DNA of 64,000 nt from assembly GCA_964532595.1 (NCBI GenBank), contig CAZHIQ010000004.1, positions 153,514 to 217,513 of the forward strand, read 5' to 3'. The stretch comes from Chryseosolibacter sp964532595 (GTDB lineage: Bacteria > Bacteroidota > Bacteroidia > Cytophagales > Cyclobacteriaceae). The notes beneath the pieces are model-generated. The model searched no databases and was not told the origin of the DNA. It saw only the letters and a program-made list of their open reading frames with translations. Each line of letters begins with the position of its first letter. Within the stretch, counting starts at the first letter, position 1. Made by a program: the position numbers and the translations under genes. Of the stretch, positions 1-9,370 are shown in pieces.

Positions 1-1089
1 GTCGGCAGCGTCGGAGTAGATGACGCCGCCCATTTGCATTTCACCCTTTCGTGTTTTGACAACTTTCCGTTGGTTGGCGATAATGCCCACAGCCCATCCG
101 TCAATCCGCGCATAGCCACACAGTAGCGTCTTGCCGTAAAGGGCTTTGTATTCAACAAATTCCGAGTCATCGACCAGGCACTTGATAACGTCGAGGGTAT
201 CGTACGGCTTGACCCGGTCGATGGGCATGTACTTATAGATTCCGGCGGGGTCTTCACGAGGTGGCCGGGGGGTAACGCGGTCAAATCCTGCCCGGTCGGG
301 AGCCCCGAATCGCGAGAAGAGGGAGCGGATGTAGTCGAGACAGGCTTCGTCGTTGGGAAACTTGTTGTCCGTAACGCCCGATATTTCACAATGGGTAGTG
401 GCACCACCGAGGGTTTCGTTATCGATTTCTTCCCCTATGGCAGCCTTTACCAGGTATGAACCTGCAAGAAAAATCGAACCGGTCTTATCGACGATCATGG
501 CCTCGTCAGACATGATCGGCAGATACGCGCCCCCGGCGACACAGCTTCCCATAATCGCGGCGATCTGAATAATTCCCATGGCCGACATCCGGGCGTTGTT
601 GCGGAATTGCCGACCGAAGTGCTCCTTGTCAGGAAATATTTCGTCCTGCATCGGGAGAAATACACCTGCGCTGTCGACGAGATACACGATAGGCAGACGG
701 TTTTCCATCGCTATTTCCTGGGCGCGGAGATTCTTTTTTGCTGTAACAGGAAACCAGGCACCTGCTTTTACGGTGGCGTCGTTCGCTACGATTACGCACT
801 GGCGGCCTTCAACGAATCCGATACCGGTAACGACTCCGCCCGACGGGCATCCGCCGTACTCGGTATACATATCGTCACCGGCGAACACGCCGATTTCGAG
901 AAAAGCGGAGTTCTTGTCGATCAGGTACGCGATTCGTTCGCGTGCGGTGAGCTTGCCCTTCTGATGTTGTTCACCAATTTTTTTTTCGCCCCCGCCCAAA
1001 CGCGTCTTTTTTTCTTTTTCGCGGAGCTGATAGATCAATTGCTTCATTTGATCCTCGTTCCGGTTGCGTTCGAGCTCGTGTTTGTCCAT
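1..1089 (-). CDS. acyl-CoA carboxylase, carboxyltransferase (beta) subunit, partial
   Basis: The first 363 codons of a biotin-dependent acyl-CoA carboxylase beta subunit; the C-terminal part lies beyond the window edge. The family transfers carboxyl groups from carboxybiotin to an acyl-CoA. The N-terminus carries the family signature GKLTARERI (about residue 45), then GGCPSGGVVTGIG, an oxyanion-type glycine region MGSCVAGGAYLPIMSDE and the segment LGGATTHCEISGVTDN. The AGGAYLPIMSDE stretch resembles methylcrotonyl-CoA carboxylase beta more than propionyl-CoA carboxylase beta, so leucine catabolism is the best guess, but the substrate is inferred. Start is the ATG at 1089. It lies 54 bp downstream of the MCE gene on the same strand and may be co-transcribed with it. 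Confidence 0.9.
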   Translation of the reverse strand, partial: MDKHELERNRNEDQMKQLIYQLREKEKKTRLGGGEKKIGEQHQKGKLTARERIAYLIDKNSAFLEIGVFAGDDMYTEYGGCPSGGVVTGIGFVEGRQCVIVANDATVKAGAWFPVTAKKNLRAQEIAMENRLPIVYLVDSAGVFLPMQDEIFPDKEHFGRQFRNNARMSAMGIIQIAAIMGSCVAGGAYLPIMSDEAMIVDKTGSIFLAGSYLVKAAIGEEIDNETLGGATTHCEISGVTDNKFPNDEACLDYIRSLFSRFGAPDRAGFDRVTPRPPREDPAGIYKYMPIDRVKPYDTLDVIKCLVDDSEFVEYKALYGKTLLCGYARIDGWAVGIIANQRKVVKTRKGEMQMGGVIYSDAAD

Positions 1090-1143
1090 GGCCTGACAGG
1101 GAAAAATATGTTGCCAGCCCGCGTATGGCGGTGTGGTAACCGA

Positions 1144-2097
1144 TTAATTCTTCTCCCCGGCAGCGCGCTGTCGTTCAAGGTCGCGCTCAATCTTGCGACG
1201 ACTCTTACCCAAAGGCGCCAGGAAGTGACGGGGATTTCTGCTGAAGTGCGTTGCGAGAGAATCCAGATTCATCAGCAGGTTGTTCAGATTAACATAGAGC
1301 GAATCTTCGGTCAGCAGCTTGCTGGCCGTGTTATCGCCACTGTTGAGCGCTGATAGTGTTTCGTTTAACTTCGTCAGTGAATGCTGTGCTTTGTTAAGTG
1401 TATTGTTAAGTTCGAGCAATTTCAGCGAATCCGATAAAGTCTTGAAGTTCTTTAGGGTGGGCTGCAGTTCCGTCAGTGTCGTGTTGAGGTTCGCCCCAAC
1501 TTCGTCAAAGGTGCCGGCCACTTTACCCATTTTATTATTGAGGTTGTAAAGGGTGTAGTTCAACTGGCGAGGAGTCGTTTCGAGGGCCCGGTTTGCCAGT
1601 GAGCTTGTGATGCGGAGGCTGTCGACGAGAGCATTGAGCTTCTGCAGGCTGTTTTTCAGCGTTGCCGCGATGGGCTCGGCATTTTCGGCAATGAGATCCG
1701 CTATACCCTTGGCAATATCCGCGCGGAGGGTGTCGCCGGGTTCGAGCCGGGGGCCGTCTGCGCCGCCCGACAGCTGAATGTACCGGTCGCCGAGGAGATC
1801 ACCGTTAAGTATCGCGGTGGTTGATGTAGTGATTAGAATGTCGGAATTGATAGAAAGTTCGACTACGACGCGGTTCTTGCGCTGCTCAATGATCATATCG
1901 CTCACCCTGCCTACGGCGTATCCGTTAAGGAAGACCTGATTCGATTCCGTCAGGCCGTTGACGTTGTGATAGATAGCGTAGTACTTTTCGTCGGACGAGA
2001 AGAAGTCAATACCCTTAAGGAAGTTGAACCCGAAGTATAACAATACGATGGCTGAGATCATGAACAGGCCCACCTTGACTTCTTTCGACAGCTTCAT
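1144..2097 (-). CDS. MCE/MlaD family lipid-transport protein
   Basis: A 317-residue protein with one N-terminal membrane helix (about residues 9-29, VGLFMISAIVLLYFGF) followed by a single MCE domain (about 38-115, including NGLTESNQVFLNGYAVGRV and NGDLLGDRYIQLS) and a long, probably helical C-terminal half rich in L, N, S and T. This matches MlaD-type substrate-binding proteins, which sit in the inner membrane and carry phospholipids through the periplasm with an ABC transporter. No permease or ATPase partner is in the window. It lies 37 bp downstream of the amidase gene on the same strand; an amidase-mlaD pair is plausible as one transcript. Confidence 0.9.
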   Translation of the reverse strand: MKLSKEVKVGLFMISAIVLLYFGFNFLKGIDFFSSDEKYYAIYHNVNGLTESNQVFLNGYAVGRVSDMIIEQRKNRVVVELSINSDILITTSTTAILNGDLLGDRYIQLSGGADGPRLEPGDTLRADIAKGIADLIAENAEPIAATLKNSLQKLNALVDSLRITSSLANRALETTPRQLNYTLYNLNNKMGKVAGTFDEVGANLNTTLTELQPTLKNFKTLSDSLKLLELNNTLNKAQHSLTKLNETLSALNSGDNTASKLLTEDSLYVNLNNLLMNLDSLATHFSRNPRHFLAPLGKSRRKIERDLERQRAAGEKN

Positions 2098-2134
2098 TCG
2101 GTCCGTTTAGTTACACTGATAGAATCTTCGGGCG

Positions 2135-2977
2135 TCAATTTATGGATTCTACTTCACTTTTGTATTCTTTGAAGGCTCTATATATACCGGAGGCAATCAA
2201 ATCCTGGCCGCGTTCACTGGCAAGGAACTCTTCTTCCTGCGGGTGCGAGAGGAATCCCGTCTCGATCAATACGCTCGGCATAGTGGTTTTCCACAGTACG
2301 ACAAACCCAGCCTGTTTTACCCCCCGGCTTTTGCGTCCCGCCCGGTTCCGGAACTGATCTTCAACCTTTTGCGCGAAACGAAGGCTGCTTTCCTGATAAG
2401 CACTTTGAGTTAGGGAGAACAATATATAGGACTCCGGGCTGCTCGGGTCGAACCCTTCGTACCGTTCCTTATAGTTCTCATCCATGAGGATCACGGAGTT
2501 TTCCCGTTTTGCGACCTCGAAGTTGCTTTCGTCCTTATGCAATCCCATGACGTAGGTCTCCGTCCCGATTGCCCGTCCGCCCGGCATCGAGTTGGCGTGG
2601 ATGCAGATAAACAGGTCGGCATTGGCCCGGTTGGCTATGCGTGCCCGTTCGTCGAGGGACAGATAAGTATCGGTTTTTCGGGTGTAGATGACTTTGACGC
2701 CGGGGACGTTCTTTTCGATGTAGTTGCCCACCTTCAGCGCTATTTTAAGGGCTACATCCTTTTCGAGAATTTTGGTGCCACGAGTGCCGGAATCGCGCCC
2801 GCCATGTCCTGCGTCGATGACAACTACGTCTACCTTAAATTCGTGATTGATAACTGTACTGGAGGAGTTTAGCAAGGTTATTGCTATCAGAACTGCCGTA
2901 ATGCCAATATTCCTCAAGGGCTGTACAATGTTAAATGGATTTGCAATACCTTTACCCAAAATTGTAAATTTTTCCAT
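2135..2977 (-). CDS. N-acetylmuramoyl-L-alanine amidase (Amidase_3)
   Basis: Cleaves the amide bond between MurNAc and the stem peptide of peptidoglycan. The catalytic domain starts around residue 45 with VVVIDAGHGGRDSGTRG (zinc His), followed by EKDVALKIALKVG, the FICIHANSMP block (second zinc His) and the late block VLIETGFLSHPQEEEFL with the catalytic Glu. The N-terminus has a hydrophobic stretch (IGITAVLIAITLL) that could be a signal anchor. I place the start at the ATG at 2977; an upstream in-frame start at 3001 would add eight residues and bring the gene within 10 bp of the divergent lptD start. Confidence 0.92.
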   Translation of the reverse strand: MEKFTILGKGIANPFNIVQPLRNIGITAVLIAITLLNSSSTVINHEFKVDVVVIDAGHGGRDSGTRGTKILEKDVALKIALKVGNYIEKNVPGVKVIYTRKTDTYLSLDERARIANRANADLFICIHANSMPGGRAIGTETYVMGLHKDESNFEVAKRENSVILMDENYKERYEGFDPSSPESYILFSLTQSAYQESSLRFAQKVEDQFRNRAGRKSRGVKQAGFVVLWKTTMPSVLIETGFLSHPQEEEFLASERGQDLIASGIYRAFKEYKSEVESIN

Positions 2978-3011
2978 AAAACATAAACATTTTACCGTCA
3001 ATTCGGGGACT

Positions 3012-5750
3012 GTGCGGCGTTGTCTAGTCTTTTTGGTAATGTTTCTGGCTGTAGCACTTTCAGCGGCTGCTCAGATTGAAAATCCGGTAAAAAATCCTGC
3101 CGGTACGCTTCCTGTTCAGCAGGATACCATCCCGCCTGATACTCTATCTAACCGTTCCGATACGCTGAATGTTGCACCGGACGTAACAAATGTTCAGCAA
3201 GACTCTGTTCCCCCGCCCAAGGGTGATATCGAAACTACGATTAATTACACTGCCCGGGACTCCATCAGGGCTAGTATCGATGGAAAAAGGATCTGGCTTT
3301 ATGGTGACGCCAAGATCACTTACGGGGCTGTCGAACTCGAAGCCGATGAAATTCTGATCGACTACGGGAATAATACCATGACCGCCCACGGGCGACGCGA
3401 TTCGTTGGGCAATCGAATCGGTTTCCCGGTTTTTAAGAACGGTCCCGAGCTGTACGAAACCAAGGATATTGTCTACAATTTCAAGACCGGTCGCGCCCGT
3501 ATCAGCGAGGTGGTCACCCAGCAGGGTGAGAGCATCCTTCATGGTGAATCGGTATTCAAGAACGAAAAGGACGAACTGCTAAGCATCAACAACCGGTTTA
3601 CGACTTGTAACCTGGAGCATCCACACTTCGCGATTATTTCCACACGAAGCAAAGCCATTCCCGACGACAAGATTGTTTCCGGACCGTTCTATGTAGAGTT
3701 CAATCAGATTCCGCTTCCTGCCGGATTCCTGTTTGGAATGTTCCCCGCCCAACGGGAAAGTAAATCGGGGATTATTGTGCCGAGTTATGGAGAAGAACGC
3801 CGCCGGGGTTTCAACTTCCGCGGAGGCGGTTACTTCTTCGATATAAGTGATTACATCAAGCTTGCCCTGACGGGCGATATCTACACTAAGGGCGGGCATG
3901 CCCTTTACGCAAACTCGCGGTATATAAAGCGATACAAGTACAACGGGAGTCTGAATTTCAGCTATTCGCGGAATCCGATGAGCGAGAATATTGAAGATGA
4001 TCGGGTTTCGAACGATTTCCGGCTGATGTGGAGTCACACACCGCAAACGAAGGGAAGTGGCAGGTTTGCGGCGTCGGTGAATGCCGCCACGGCAACGTTC
4101 AATCAGAATAATAACCTCATGTACGGCGCGGTGAACGACTTGTCGGCGTCGAACTCCCTGACGCAGATCAGTACGAAGCTGAGCTCCAATGTGTCATACA
4201 GCAAGCGCTTTGTCGGCACCCCCTTCACGATGGGTATCAACCTCAGCCACAGCCAGGATCTGCGCACGCGTCTGGTAGATTTACCGTTACCCAACGTCAG
4301 TTTGAACATGACGAACCTGTATCCCTTCCAGCGTCAGGGGCGTACAGGTCCGCTCGATAATTTCTCGATTGGTTATAGCATGGCCGGTACGAACAGGATT
4401 ACGAACAACCTGGGTCGGCTCACACCGGAAGCGCAACGCGACAGCATTGCGCCTTTTACGTTCGACAATCTCTCGCTCTTCTTTAGAAATGGGCGCAAGG
4501 GTATCCGGCACAGCATACCCGTCTCGTATTCTTTCAAGGCGTTGCGGTACTTTACCGTTTCTCCGTCGCTCAACTACGAAGAAAAGTGGTACTTCGAGAA
4601 ACTTGATTGGCGTTATGTACTCGACGAGTCGGGTACGCGGTACGTTGCCAAAGCGGACACCATCCGGGGATTTAATCGCGTAGCCAACTACAGTGTGAGT
4701 ATGGGGCTCAATACCCGTATCTATGGATTTTATATGTTCAAACGGGGCAACGTTAAGGCTATTCGGCATGTGATCAATCCAAGTATTTCGTTCGGGTTGA
4801 CGCCTGACTTCTCGAAAAACCCCAACTACTTTCAGGTTCTCAACCGTCCGACCGGTACGACCGGAGTGCACCGGGCTGAGGTCGAGTATAGAGCACGGCA
4901 TCAGGGATTTGTGTACGGCGCCTCGAGTATGGGGCGCGCCGGTTCCATTAGTTTCGGAATTGGCAACAACCTGGAGATGAAAGTGCGGACGCCGAAAGAC
5001 ACGGTTGATAGAAAGGTGATGCTGCTGAACAATTTGTCGTTGAGTTCGAGTTACAATCTCCTGGCCGACTCGTTCAAGTTGTCGAACATCAGCATGGCAG
5101 CCAACACGAACATTCTCGACAACACCATCAACGTAAACCTTTCGGCGACGATAGATCCTTATAATTATGTGCGTATTCGTCATGAGAACGGGAACATCTC
5201 GGAGCGTCGTGTGGATGCTTATGCATGGAATGCAGGAAGTCTGGGTCGGATCACCAGTGCGACTTTGGCTTTGAATACGAACCTGAATCCCAATATGCGG
5301 AAGCGGGAAAACGAAGTGCGGAATAAGGTAGCCGAGTCAGACATTCCTGAAGCCGACAAACAGCACATCATTCAGAATCCGAATGCCTATGTCGACTTTG
5401 ACATACCGTGGAGTTTGAACATTGGGTACAGTTTGAGTTATCGGAGGCAACCGACCAACAACCAGGAGCGTCTCCGCGGTGCCGACGTGACCCAGACGTT
5501 GCAGGTTTCCGGCGACTTATCGGTATCTGAGAAGTGGAAGGTCACGTACAATACCGGTTATCACTTTGAGACCGCTCAGTTCACTCAGACGAATCTTGGT
5601 ATATCGCGCGACTTGCACTGCTGGACGATGAACTTCACCTGGGTGCCGTTCGGAAGGTTCCAGTCTTACAACTTCACCATTGCCGTGAAAGCGGCGGTGT
5701 TGCAGGATCTCAAGCTTGAGCGCAGAAGGCCATTCCTGGATAATTTGTGA
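3012..5750 (+). CDS. lptD: LPS assembly outer-membrane protein LptD
   Basis: LptD-type beta-barrel protein that inserts LPS in the outer leaflet together with LptE. After a signal peptide (hydrophobic run CLVFLVMFLAVALSAAAQ) and a low-complexity P/D/T-rich linker comes an OstA/LptA-like jellyroll (about residues 70-200, with IWLYGDAKITYGAVELEADE and ETKDIVYNFKTGRARI), then a long beta-rich barrel to the C-terminus. At 912 codons from the chosen start it fits Bacteroidota LptD, which is longer than the proteobacterial form. The start is uncertain: the open frame reaches back to 2847 inside the divergent amidase gene, but the signal peptide points to the GTG at 3012 (the next ATG, 3039, would leave a very short signal). 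Confidence 0.87.
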   Translation: MRRCLVFLVMFLAVALSAAAQIENPVKNPAGTLPVQQDTIPPDTLSNRSDTLNVAPDVTNVQQDSVPPPKGDIETTINYTARDSIRASIDGKRIWLYGDAKITYGAVELEADEILIDYGNNTMTAHGRRDSLGNRIGFPVFKNGPELYETKDIVYNFKTGRARISEVVTQQGESILHGESVFKNEKDELLSINNRFTTCNLEHPHFAIISTRSKAIPDDKIVSGPFYVEFNQIPLPAGFLFGMFPAQRESKSGIIVPSYGEERRRGFNFRGGGYFFDISDYIKLALTGDIYTKGGHALYANSRYIKRYKYNGSLNFSYSRNPMSENIEDDRVSNDFRLMWSHTPQTKGSGRFAASVNAATATFNQNNNLMYGAVNDLSASNSLTQISTKLSSNVSYSKRFVGTPFTMGINLSHSQDLRTRLVDLPLPNVSLNMTNLYPFQRQGRTGPLDNFSIGYSMAGTNRITNNLGRLTPEAQRDSIAPFTFDNLSLFFRNGRKGIRHSIPVSYSFKALRYFTVSPSLNYEEKWYFEKLDWRYVLDESGTRYVAKADTIRGFNRVANYSVSMGLNTRIYGFYMFKRGNVKAIRHVINPSISFGLTPDFSKNPNYFQVLNRPTGTTGVHRAEVEYRARHQGFVYGASSMGRAGSISFGIGNNLEMKVRTPKDTVDRKVMLLNNLSLSSSYNLLADSFKLSNISMAANTNILDNTINVNLSATIDPYNYVRIRHENGNISERRVDAYAWNAGSLGRITSATLALNTNLNPNMRKRENEVRNKVAESDIPEADKQHIIQNPNAYVDFDIPWSLNIGYSLSYRRQPTNNQERLRGADVTQTLQVSGDLSVSEKWKVTYNTGYHFETAQFTQTNLGISRDLHCWTMNFTWVPFGRFQSYNFTIAVKAAVLQDLKLERRRPFLDNL

Positions 5751-6386
5751 TAGGTCCTGAAAGCTCCCCTTAGTTAGTAGCATTCAAAACTATAGAATTC
5801 CAATTACAATCACCATCCTGTTGGAATGTGGTAAACTCCGCTTCGGCCTTTTGCGGGTGGTCGAGTTTTGTTTTAATTGGGAGTGGATGGAAGTACGGGA
5901 TCTAATGCATGAGACCGGTGAATTTGGTGAGTTTGTTTGTCGGTACATCGTCTATGATAGTGATGAAGTTGTGCTTCTTGAACTATCGCTCCCGTTCGTT
6001 CTAAGGACCTTGAAACGCTATTGCAGCTCTGGACAGTCTCTCCCCTTCCGTAAGATTTGACCCTCCCCCGAAATACGGCACGGCGCAACCGCTAATATCC
6101 CTACTCCTATACCGATTTAATATGTAACCCTGCCTTCACAGAGCAACGAGGCATATTGGCTTGCGCTGAAAAATCCGCCGGAATGCGGGTTTCGCCGAGC
6201 AATAAGGGACGGTAGCTTTCATACCAATCGAAAGCGTATGAAAAACTTCTGTCTTGCCCTCGCACTCTCCGGGCTGATCAAGGTGAAGTACGAGGAACGA
6301 GGGACGAGGTACGAGGGGGTGCTTGGTGTTTGGAAGTACGAACCAGAGGGGAGGTACGAAGTACGTGGAAGGATGGGGCGCAGCCT
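5751..6386. other. non-coding interval between convergent lptD and nuoN
   Basis: A 636-bp stretch with no convincing gene. It contains a 7-bp inverted repeat (ATTCCAA 5797-5803 with TTGGAAT 5821-5827, no T-tract) just after lptD. The only open frame of note, 5821-6060 on the plus strand, starts with TTG and codes for 79 residues without recognisable motifs. Its right end is filled by a 7-bp tandem array and a long inverted repeat described separately. Confidence 0.6.
6288..6360. repeat. 7-bp tandem array, unit GNACGAG, with scattered copies
   Basis: Four uninterrupted units lie at 6288-6315 (GTACGAG, GAACGAG, GGACGAG, GTACGAG), followed by looser copies of GTACGAA around 6336-6360. Read on the minus strand, downstream of nuoN, the unit is CTCGTNC, close to the CGTACTT units beside the gap at 20155. 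The array belongs to the same kind of short-period intergenic repeat found at the nuoK/nuoL and nuoB/nuoCD junctions. Confidence 0.8.
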
Positions 6387-6402
6387 TTATGGTTCCACGT
6401 AC
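6361..6402 (-). terminator. large inverted repeat over the nuoN stop codon
   Basis: GTACGTGGAA (6361-6370) pairs perfectly with TTCCACGTAC (6393-6402); with a one-base bulge the stem extends five more pairs outward (ACGAA 6356-6360 with TTCGT 6404-6408). The 22-nt loop contains the nuoN stop codon. It is placed to end or protect the nuo transcript, but no T-tract follows on the minus strand, so a classical intrinsic terminator is not shown. Confidence 0.45.
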
Positions 6403-7826
6403 GTTCGTATCACTCCTACAATCCATTCCGGATAAATGCCGACCCATAGCAATAAGGCGACAAGTACGCTCAGGGTTACACCGCTGATGATGTAGGCTGA
6501 TGGAGTAAGACGCTCTTCGGTTGATTGAGTAGCTTCTTCCCGTTCGAACATTACCGCGATGATCTTGATATAATAGTACAAGCCTAGTGCGCTGTTGATG
6601 GCAAGCATAACCACGAGTAACCACAAACTCGTATTGACTCCGGCGGCTACGATGTAAAACTTGCCGACGAACCCTGCGGTAAGGGGAATGCCGGCAAGGG
6701 ATAACAGCATGGCCGACAGCGCCGCTGCTGTCCACGGACGCCGCCATAATAAACCCCGGTAGTCGTCCATACGCTCGGCATCGCGATCACTATCGGACAA
6801 TGTCGACAGGATGCCAAATGCCCCCACGGTAGTAATGAAATATGCGACAAGATAGAAGGTGACGGCTTCAATGCCGAGCTGTTCGCCGGCGAGAAACGCT
6901 ACAAGCAGATATCCCATATGGGCGATTGAAGAATAAGCCAGAATGCGCTTGACGTTGCTTTGTCGTAGCGCGAGAAAATTTCCGATAAACATCGACGCAA
7001 TGGCAATTCCGGTAAAAATTAATACCATGGAGTCGTAACGATACCCGTTGATTTCAACAAAAAACCTCACCAGCAACACAATCATACCACCTTTTGAAAC
7101 GGTAGCAATAAAGGCGGTCACCGGGGCCGGCGCTCCTTCATAAACATCGGCTGCCCACATATGAAAGGGTACGACGCTCAACTTGAAGCCAATGCCCACA
7201 AGCATCATCCCCAATCCCGCCATCATGACCAACGGAATCCCGTCTTGTTTCGATAGCCAACTGGCGATTTCTCCAAATTCCATGGCGCCAGCCATTGCAT
7301 AAACCAGAGCCATTCCGAATAGCAGGAACGCTGACGAGAACGCTGCCATAATAAGATACTTGATGCCCGCTTCGTCCGACCGTTCCCGCGTTCGCAGATA
7401 GGCGATCATGGAGTAAAGGGAGACGCTGAGAATTTCAAGTCCGAGGAATAGGGAAACGAAATGTTTGCTGATGACGAGCGCGCAAGCGCCCAGGGTGGCA
7501 AGAATAAGCAATATGTAATACTCTTCTTTTCGTTCCTCCCGTTGCTCAAAATACGCATACGAAATCATCGTAACGGCCACAGCGGTGAGGAGGATGAGGC
7601 ACATGTTGAAGACACCAAAGCCGTCGAAGACAAACAACGGTTCTATCACCCAGCGCTCGCCTTTGAAGTAGGTGGCGAGATAAGCGAAATCGCCCAGAAG
7701 GGCGGCTGCGGTGATGATATAAATCAACTTGTGATTCCGCTTAACGGAGATGGAGAACATGATCAGAATCGCCGCGCTGGTCAGAATGAAAAGCGGAATG
7801 ATATGAAGGAAGTCAGTCTTGCTCAT
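6387..7826 (-). CDS. nuoN: NADH-quinone oxidoreductase subunit N
   Basis: One of three antiporter-like proton-pumping subunits of complex I. It is 479 residues (E. coli NuoN is 485), hydrophobic throughout, with the conserved helix HFVSLFLGLEILSVSLYSM (key Glu of TM5) and the block FKLSVVPFHMWAADVYEGAP containing the lysine/histidine helix typical of the family. Its start overlaps the end of nuoM by 14 bp. It is the last gene of the operon; its stop codon sits inside a long inverted repeat and a 7-bp repeat array follows directly. Confidence 0.96.
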   Translation of the reverse strand: MSKTDFLHIIPLFILTSAAILIMFSISVKRNHKLIYIITAAALLGDFAYLATYFKGERWVIEPLFVFDGFGVFNMCLILLTAVAVTMISYAYFEQREERKEEYYILLILATLGACALVISKHFVSLFLGLEILSVSLYSMIAYLRTRERSDEAGIKYLIMAAFSSAFLLFGMALVYAMAGAMEFGEIASWLSKQDGIPLVMMAGLGMMLVGIGFKLSVVPFHMWAADVYEGAPAPVTAFIATVSKGGMIVLLVRFFVEINGYRYDSMVLIFTGIAIASMFIGNFLALRQSNVKRILAYSSIAHMGYLLVAFLAGEQLGIEAVTFYLVAYFITTVGAFGILSTLSDSDRDAERMDDYRGLLWRRPWTAAALSAMLLSLAGIPLTAGFVGKFYIVAAGVNTSLWLLVVMLAINSALGLYYYIKIIAVMFEREEATQSTEERLTPSAYIISGVTLSVLVALLLWVGIYPEWIVGVIRTYVEP

Positions 7827-9345
7827 GATTATCCGGATTTAGGACAATACTCTCTCTATCGCTACGCGGCAATGTCGCCGTTGACTCATCGAGCGTAGTG
7901 CGAACAACGTCATCGCTGGTGTCGAGTACCGGCTGAGGATAGAAACCAAGCCAAAGGATAATCGCCACCAGGGGGATCATCATCCCCTTCTCACGCAGAG
8001 AGTAGTCGGGGATTACTGAACGCCCGTGTGTGGGCCCGAAGAATATCTTGCGCATTATTCTAAGGGAGTAAATAGCTGCGGATACGAGGCCGAGCGCGGC
8101 GAAGACGGTCAATACGGGACTGGCCTGCCAGGCGCCGATGAGTGTCAGAAATTCAGCGATGAAGTTTCCCAGCCCGGGAAGTCCAAGCGACGCCATGACA
8201 AAAACCAGGGTAACGGTTCCCATAAAGGGAGCTTGTGACCAGAATCCTCCCATGCCTTGAATGTCGCGTGTATGCAGACGTTCATACAATGAACCGGCGA
8301 TGAGGAACAACGCTCCGGTACTTAGTCCGTGTGTGATCATTTGCATGACAACTCCCTGCCATCCCCAGCTGGTAAATGAAAATACACCGAGCATGATAAA
8401 TCCCATGTGGCTAACACTGGTGTAGGCAACGAGTCGCTTGAAGTCGGTCTGCGAAAATGCGAGCAGAGCGCCATAAAGAATGCCGATGACTCCGAACAGC
8501 ATGGCTATGTCGGCGATCTCCCGGGATGCGGTCGGGAACAAGGGTACCACGAAGCGGAGGAGCCCGTAGGCACCCGTCTTCAGGAGCAAACCGGCTAGGA
8601 TAAGACTTCCTCCGGTCGGCGCCTCGGAGTGCGCATCGGGTAGCCAGCTGTGAAACGGTACGACCGGAAGCTTGACAATAAAGGCAGCCAGAAAACCGAG
8701 CATCAACCATCGTTCAACGCCTGCCGCCATTTCGGTACCTAGGAGATCGAAGTAGTTGAACGTAAAGGTTCCCGTAGCGCTGCCGTTGACAAAGTATAAG
8801 CCGAGTATGGCGAGCAGCATGAGAAGACCGCTCGCCTGAGTGAAGATGAAAAACTTGAACGCGGCGTAACGACGATTTTCATGACCCCATATTCCGATAA
8901 GGAAATACATGGGGATAAGCATGACTTCCCAGAAGAAATAGAAGAGAAACAGATCCATGGTGAGGAACACGCCGGTGATACCGGCCAACACCCAGAGGAC
9001 GTTGAAGTGAAAGAGCCCGGGACGGTATTCGATTTCATTCCATGAAGCTAAAATGGCGGCGATACCCAGCAGGAAGGTGAGGAGAAGCAAGAGTAAGCTC
9101 AGGCCGTCGAGCGCGAGGCTAAAGTTGATCCCGAACGATGGAATCCAGGCAGCGTTGAACGTAGTTATCCAGGTTGAACTGCCGGTCGACCCCGGATTGC
9201 TCAACCACAACGATACGGCGATAATGAAGTTTATGAGAACGGCCGCGAGGGAGATCCATCGCGCTGCGGCGACCGACCACCGCGCTGCAATCCAGGCGAA
9301 TATGCCGCCGAGCATGAGTATCAGAATAAACCAGACCAGTATCAT
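7813..9345 (-). CDS. nuoM: NADH-quinone oxidoreductase subunit M
   Basis: Antiporter-like membrane subunit of complex I, 510 residues from the chosen start (E. coli 509). Conserved blocks include FFWEVMLIPMYFLIGIWG (the TM5 Glu), FIVKLPVVPFHSWLPDAH (TM7 Lys region) and LVAYTSVSHMGFIMLG. The open frame could begin at 9390, inside nuoL, but the ATG at 9345 gives the usual hydrophobic N-terminus (MILVWFILILML) and a 25-bp gap to the nuoL stop, so I prefer it. Confidence 0.96.
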   Translation of the reverse strand: MILVWFILILMLGGIFAWIAARWSVAAARWISLAAVLINFIIAVSLWLSNPGSTGSSTWITTFNAAWIPSFGINFSLALDGLSLLLLLLTFLLGIAAILASWNEIEYRPGLFHFNVLWVLAGITGVFLTMDLFLFYFFWEVMLIPMYFLIGIWGHENRRYAAFKFFIFTQASGLLMLLAILGLYFVNGSATGTFTFNYFDLLGTEMAAGVERWLMLGFLAAFIVKLPVVPFHSWLPDAHSEAPTGGSLILAGLLLKTGAYGLLRFVVPLFPTASREIADIAMLFGVIGILYGALLAFSQTDFKRLVAYTSVSHMGFIMLGVFSFTSWGWQGVVMQMITHGLSTGALFLIAGSLYERLHTRDIQGMGGFWSQAPFMGTVTLVFVMASLGLPGLGNFIAEFLTLIGAWQASPVLTVFAALGLVSAAIYSLRIMRKIFFGPTHGRSVIPDYSLREKGMMIPLVAIILWLGFYPQPVLDTSDDVVRTTLDESTATLPRSDRESIVLNPDNHEQD

Positions 9346-9370
9346 ATCCGTTGTCTTTAGTTCATCGACG

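Noticed and set aside
4287..5183. 298-codon open frame antisense to lptD
   Set aside because: Rich in R, V and H without any domain and fully inside the LptD barrel; shadow of the real gene.
5821..6060. 79-codon open frame after lptD
   Set aside because: TTG start, no motif, no ribosome-binding site or promoter; not enough to call a gene, though a small protein cannot be excluded.
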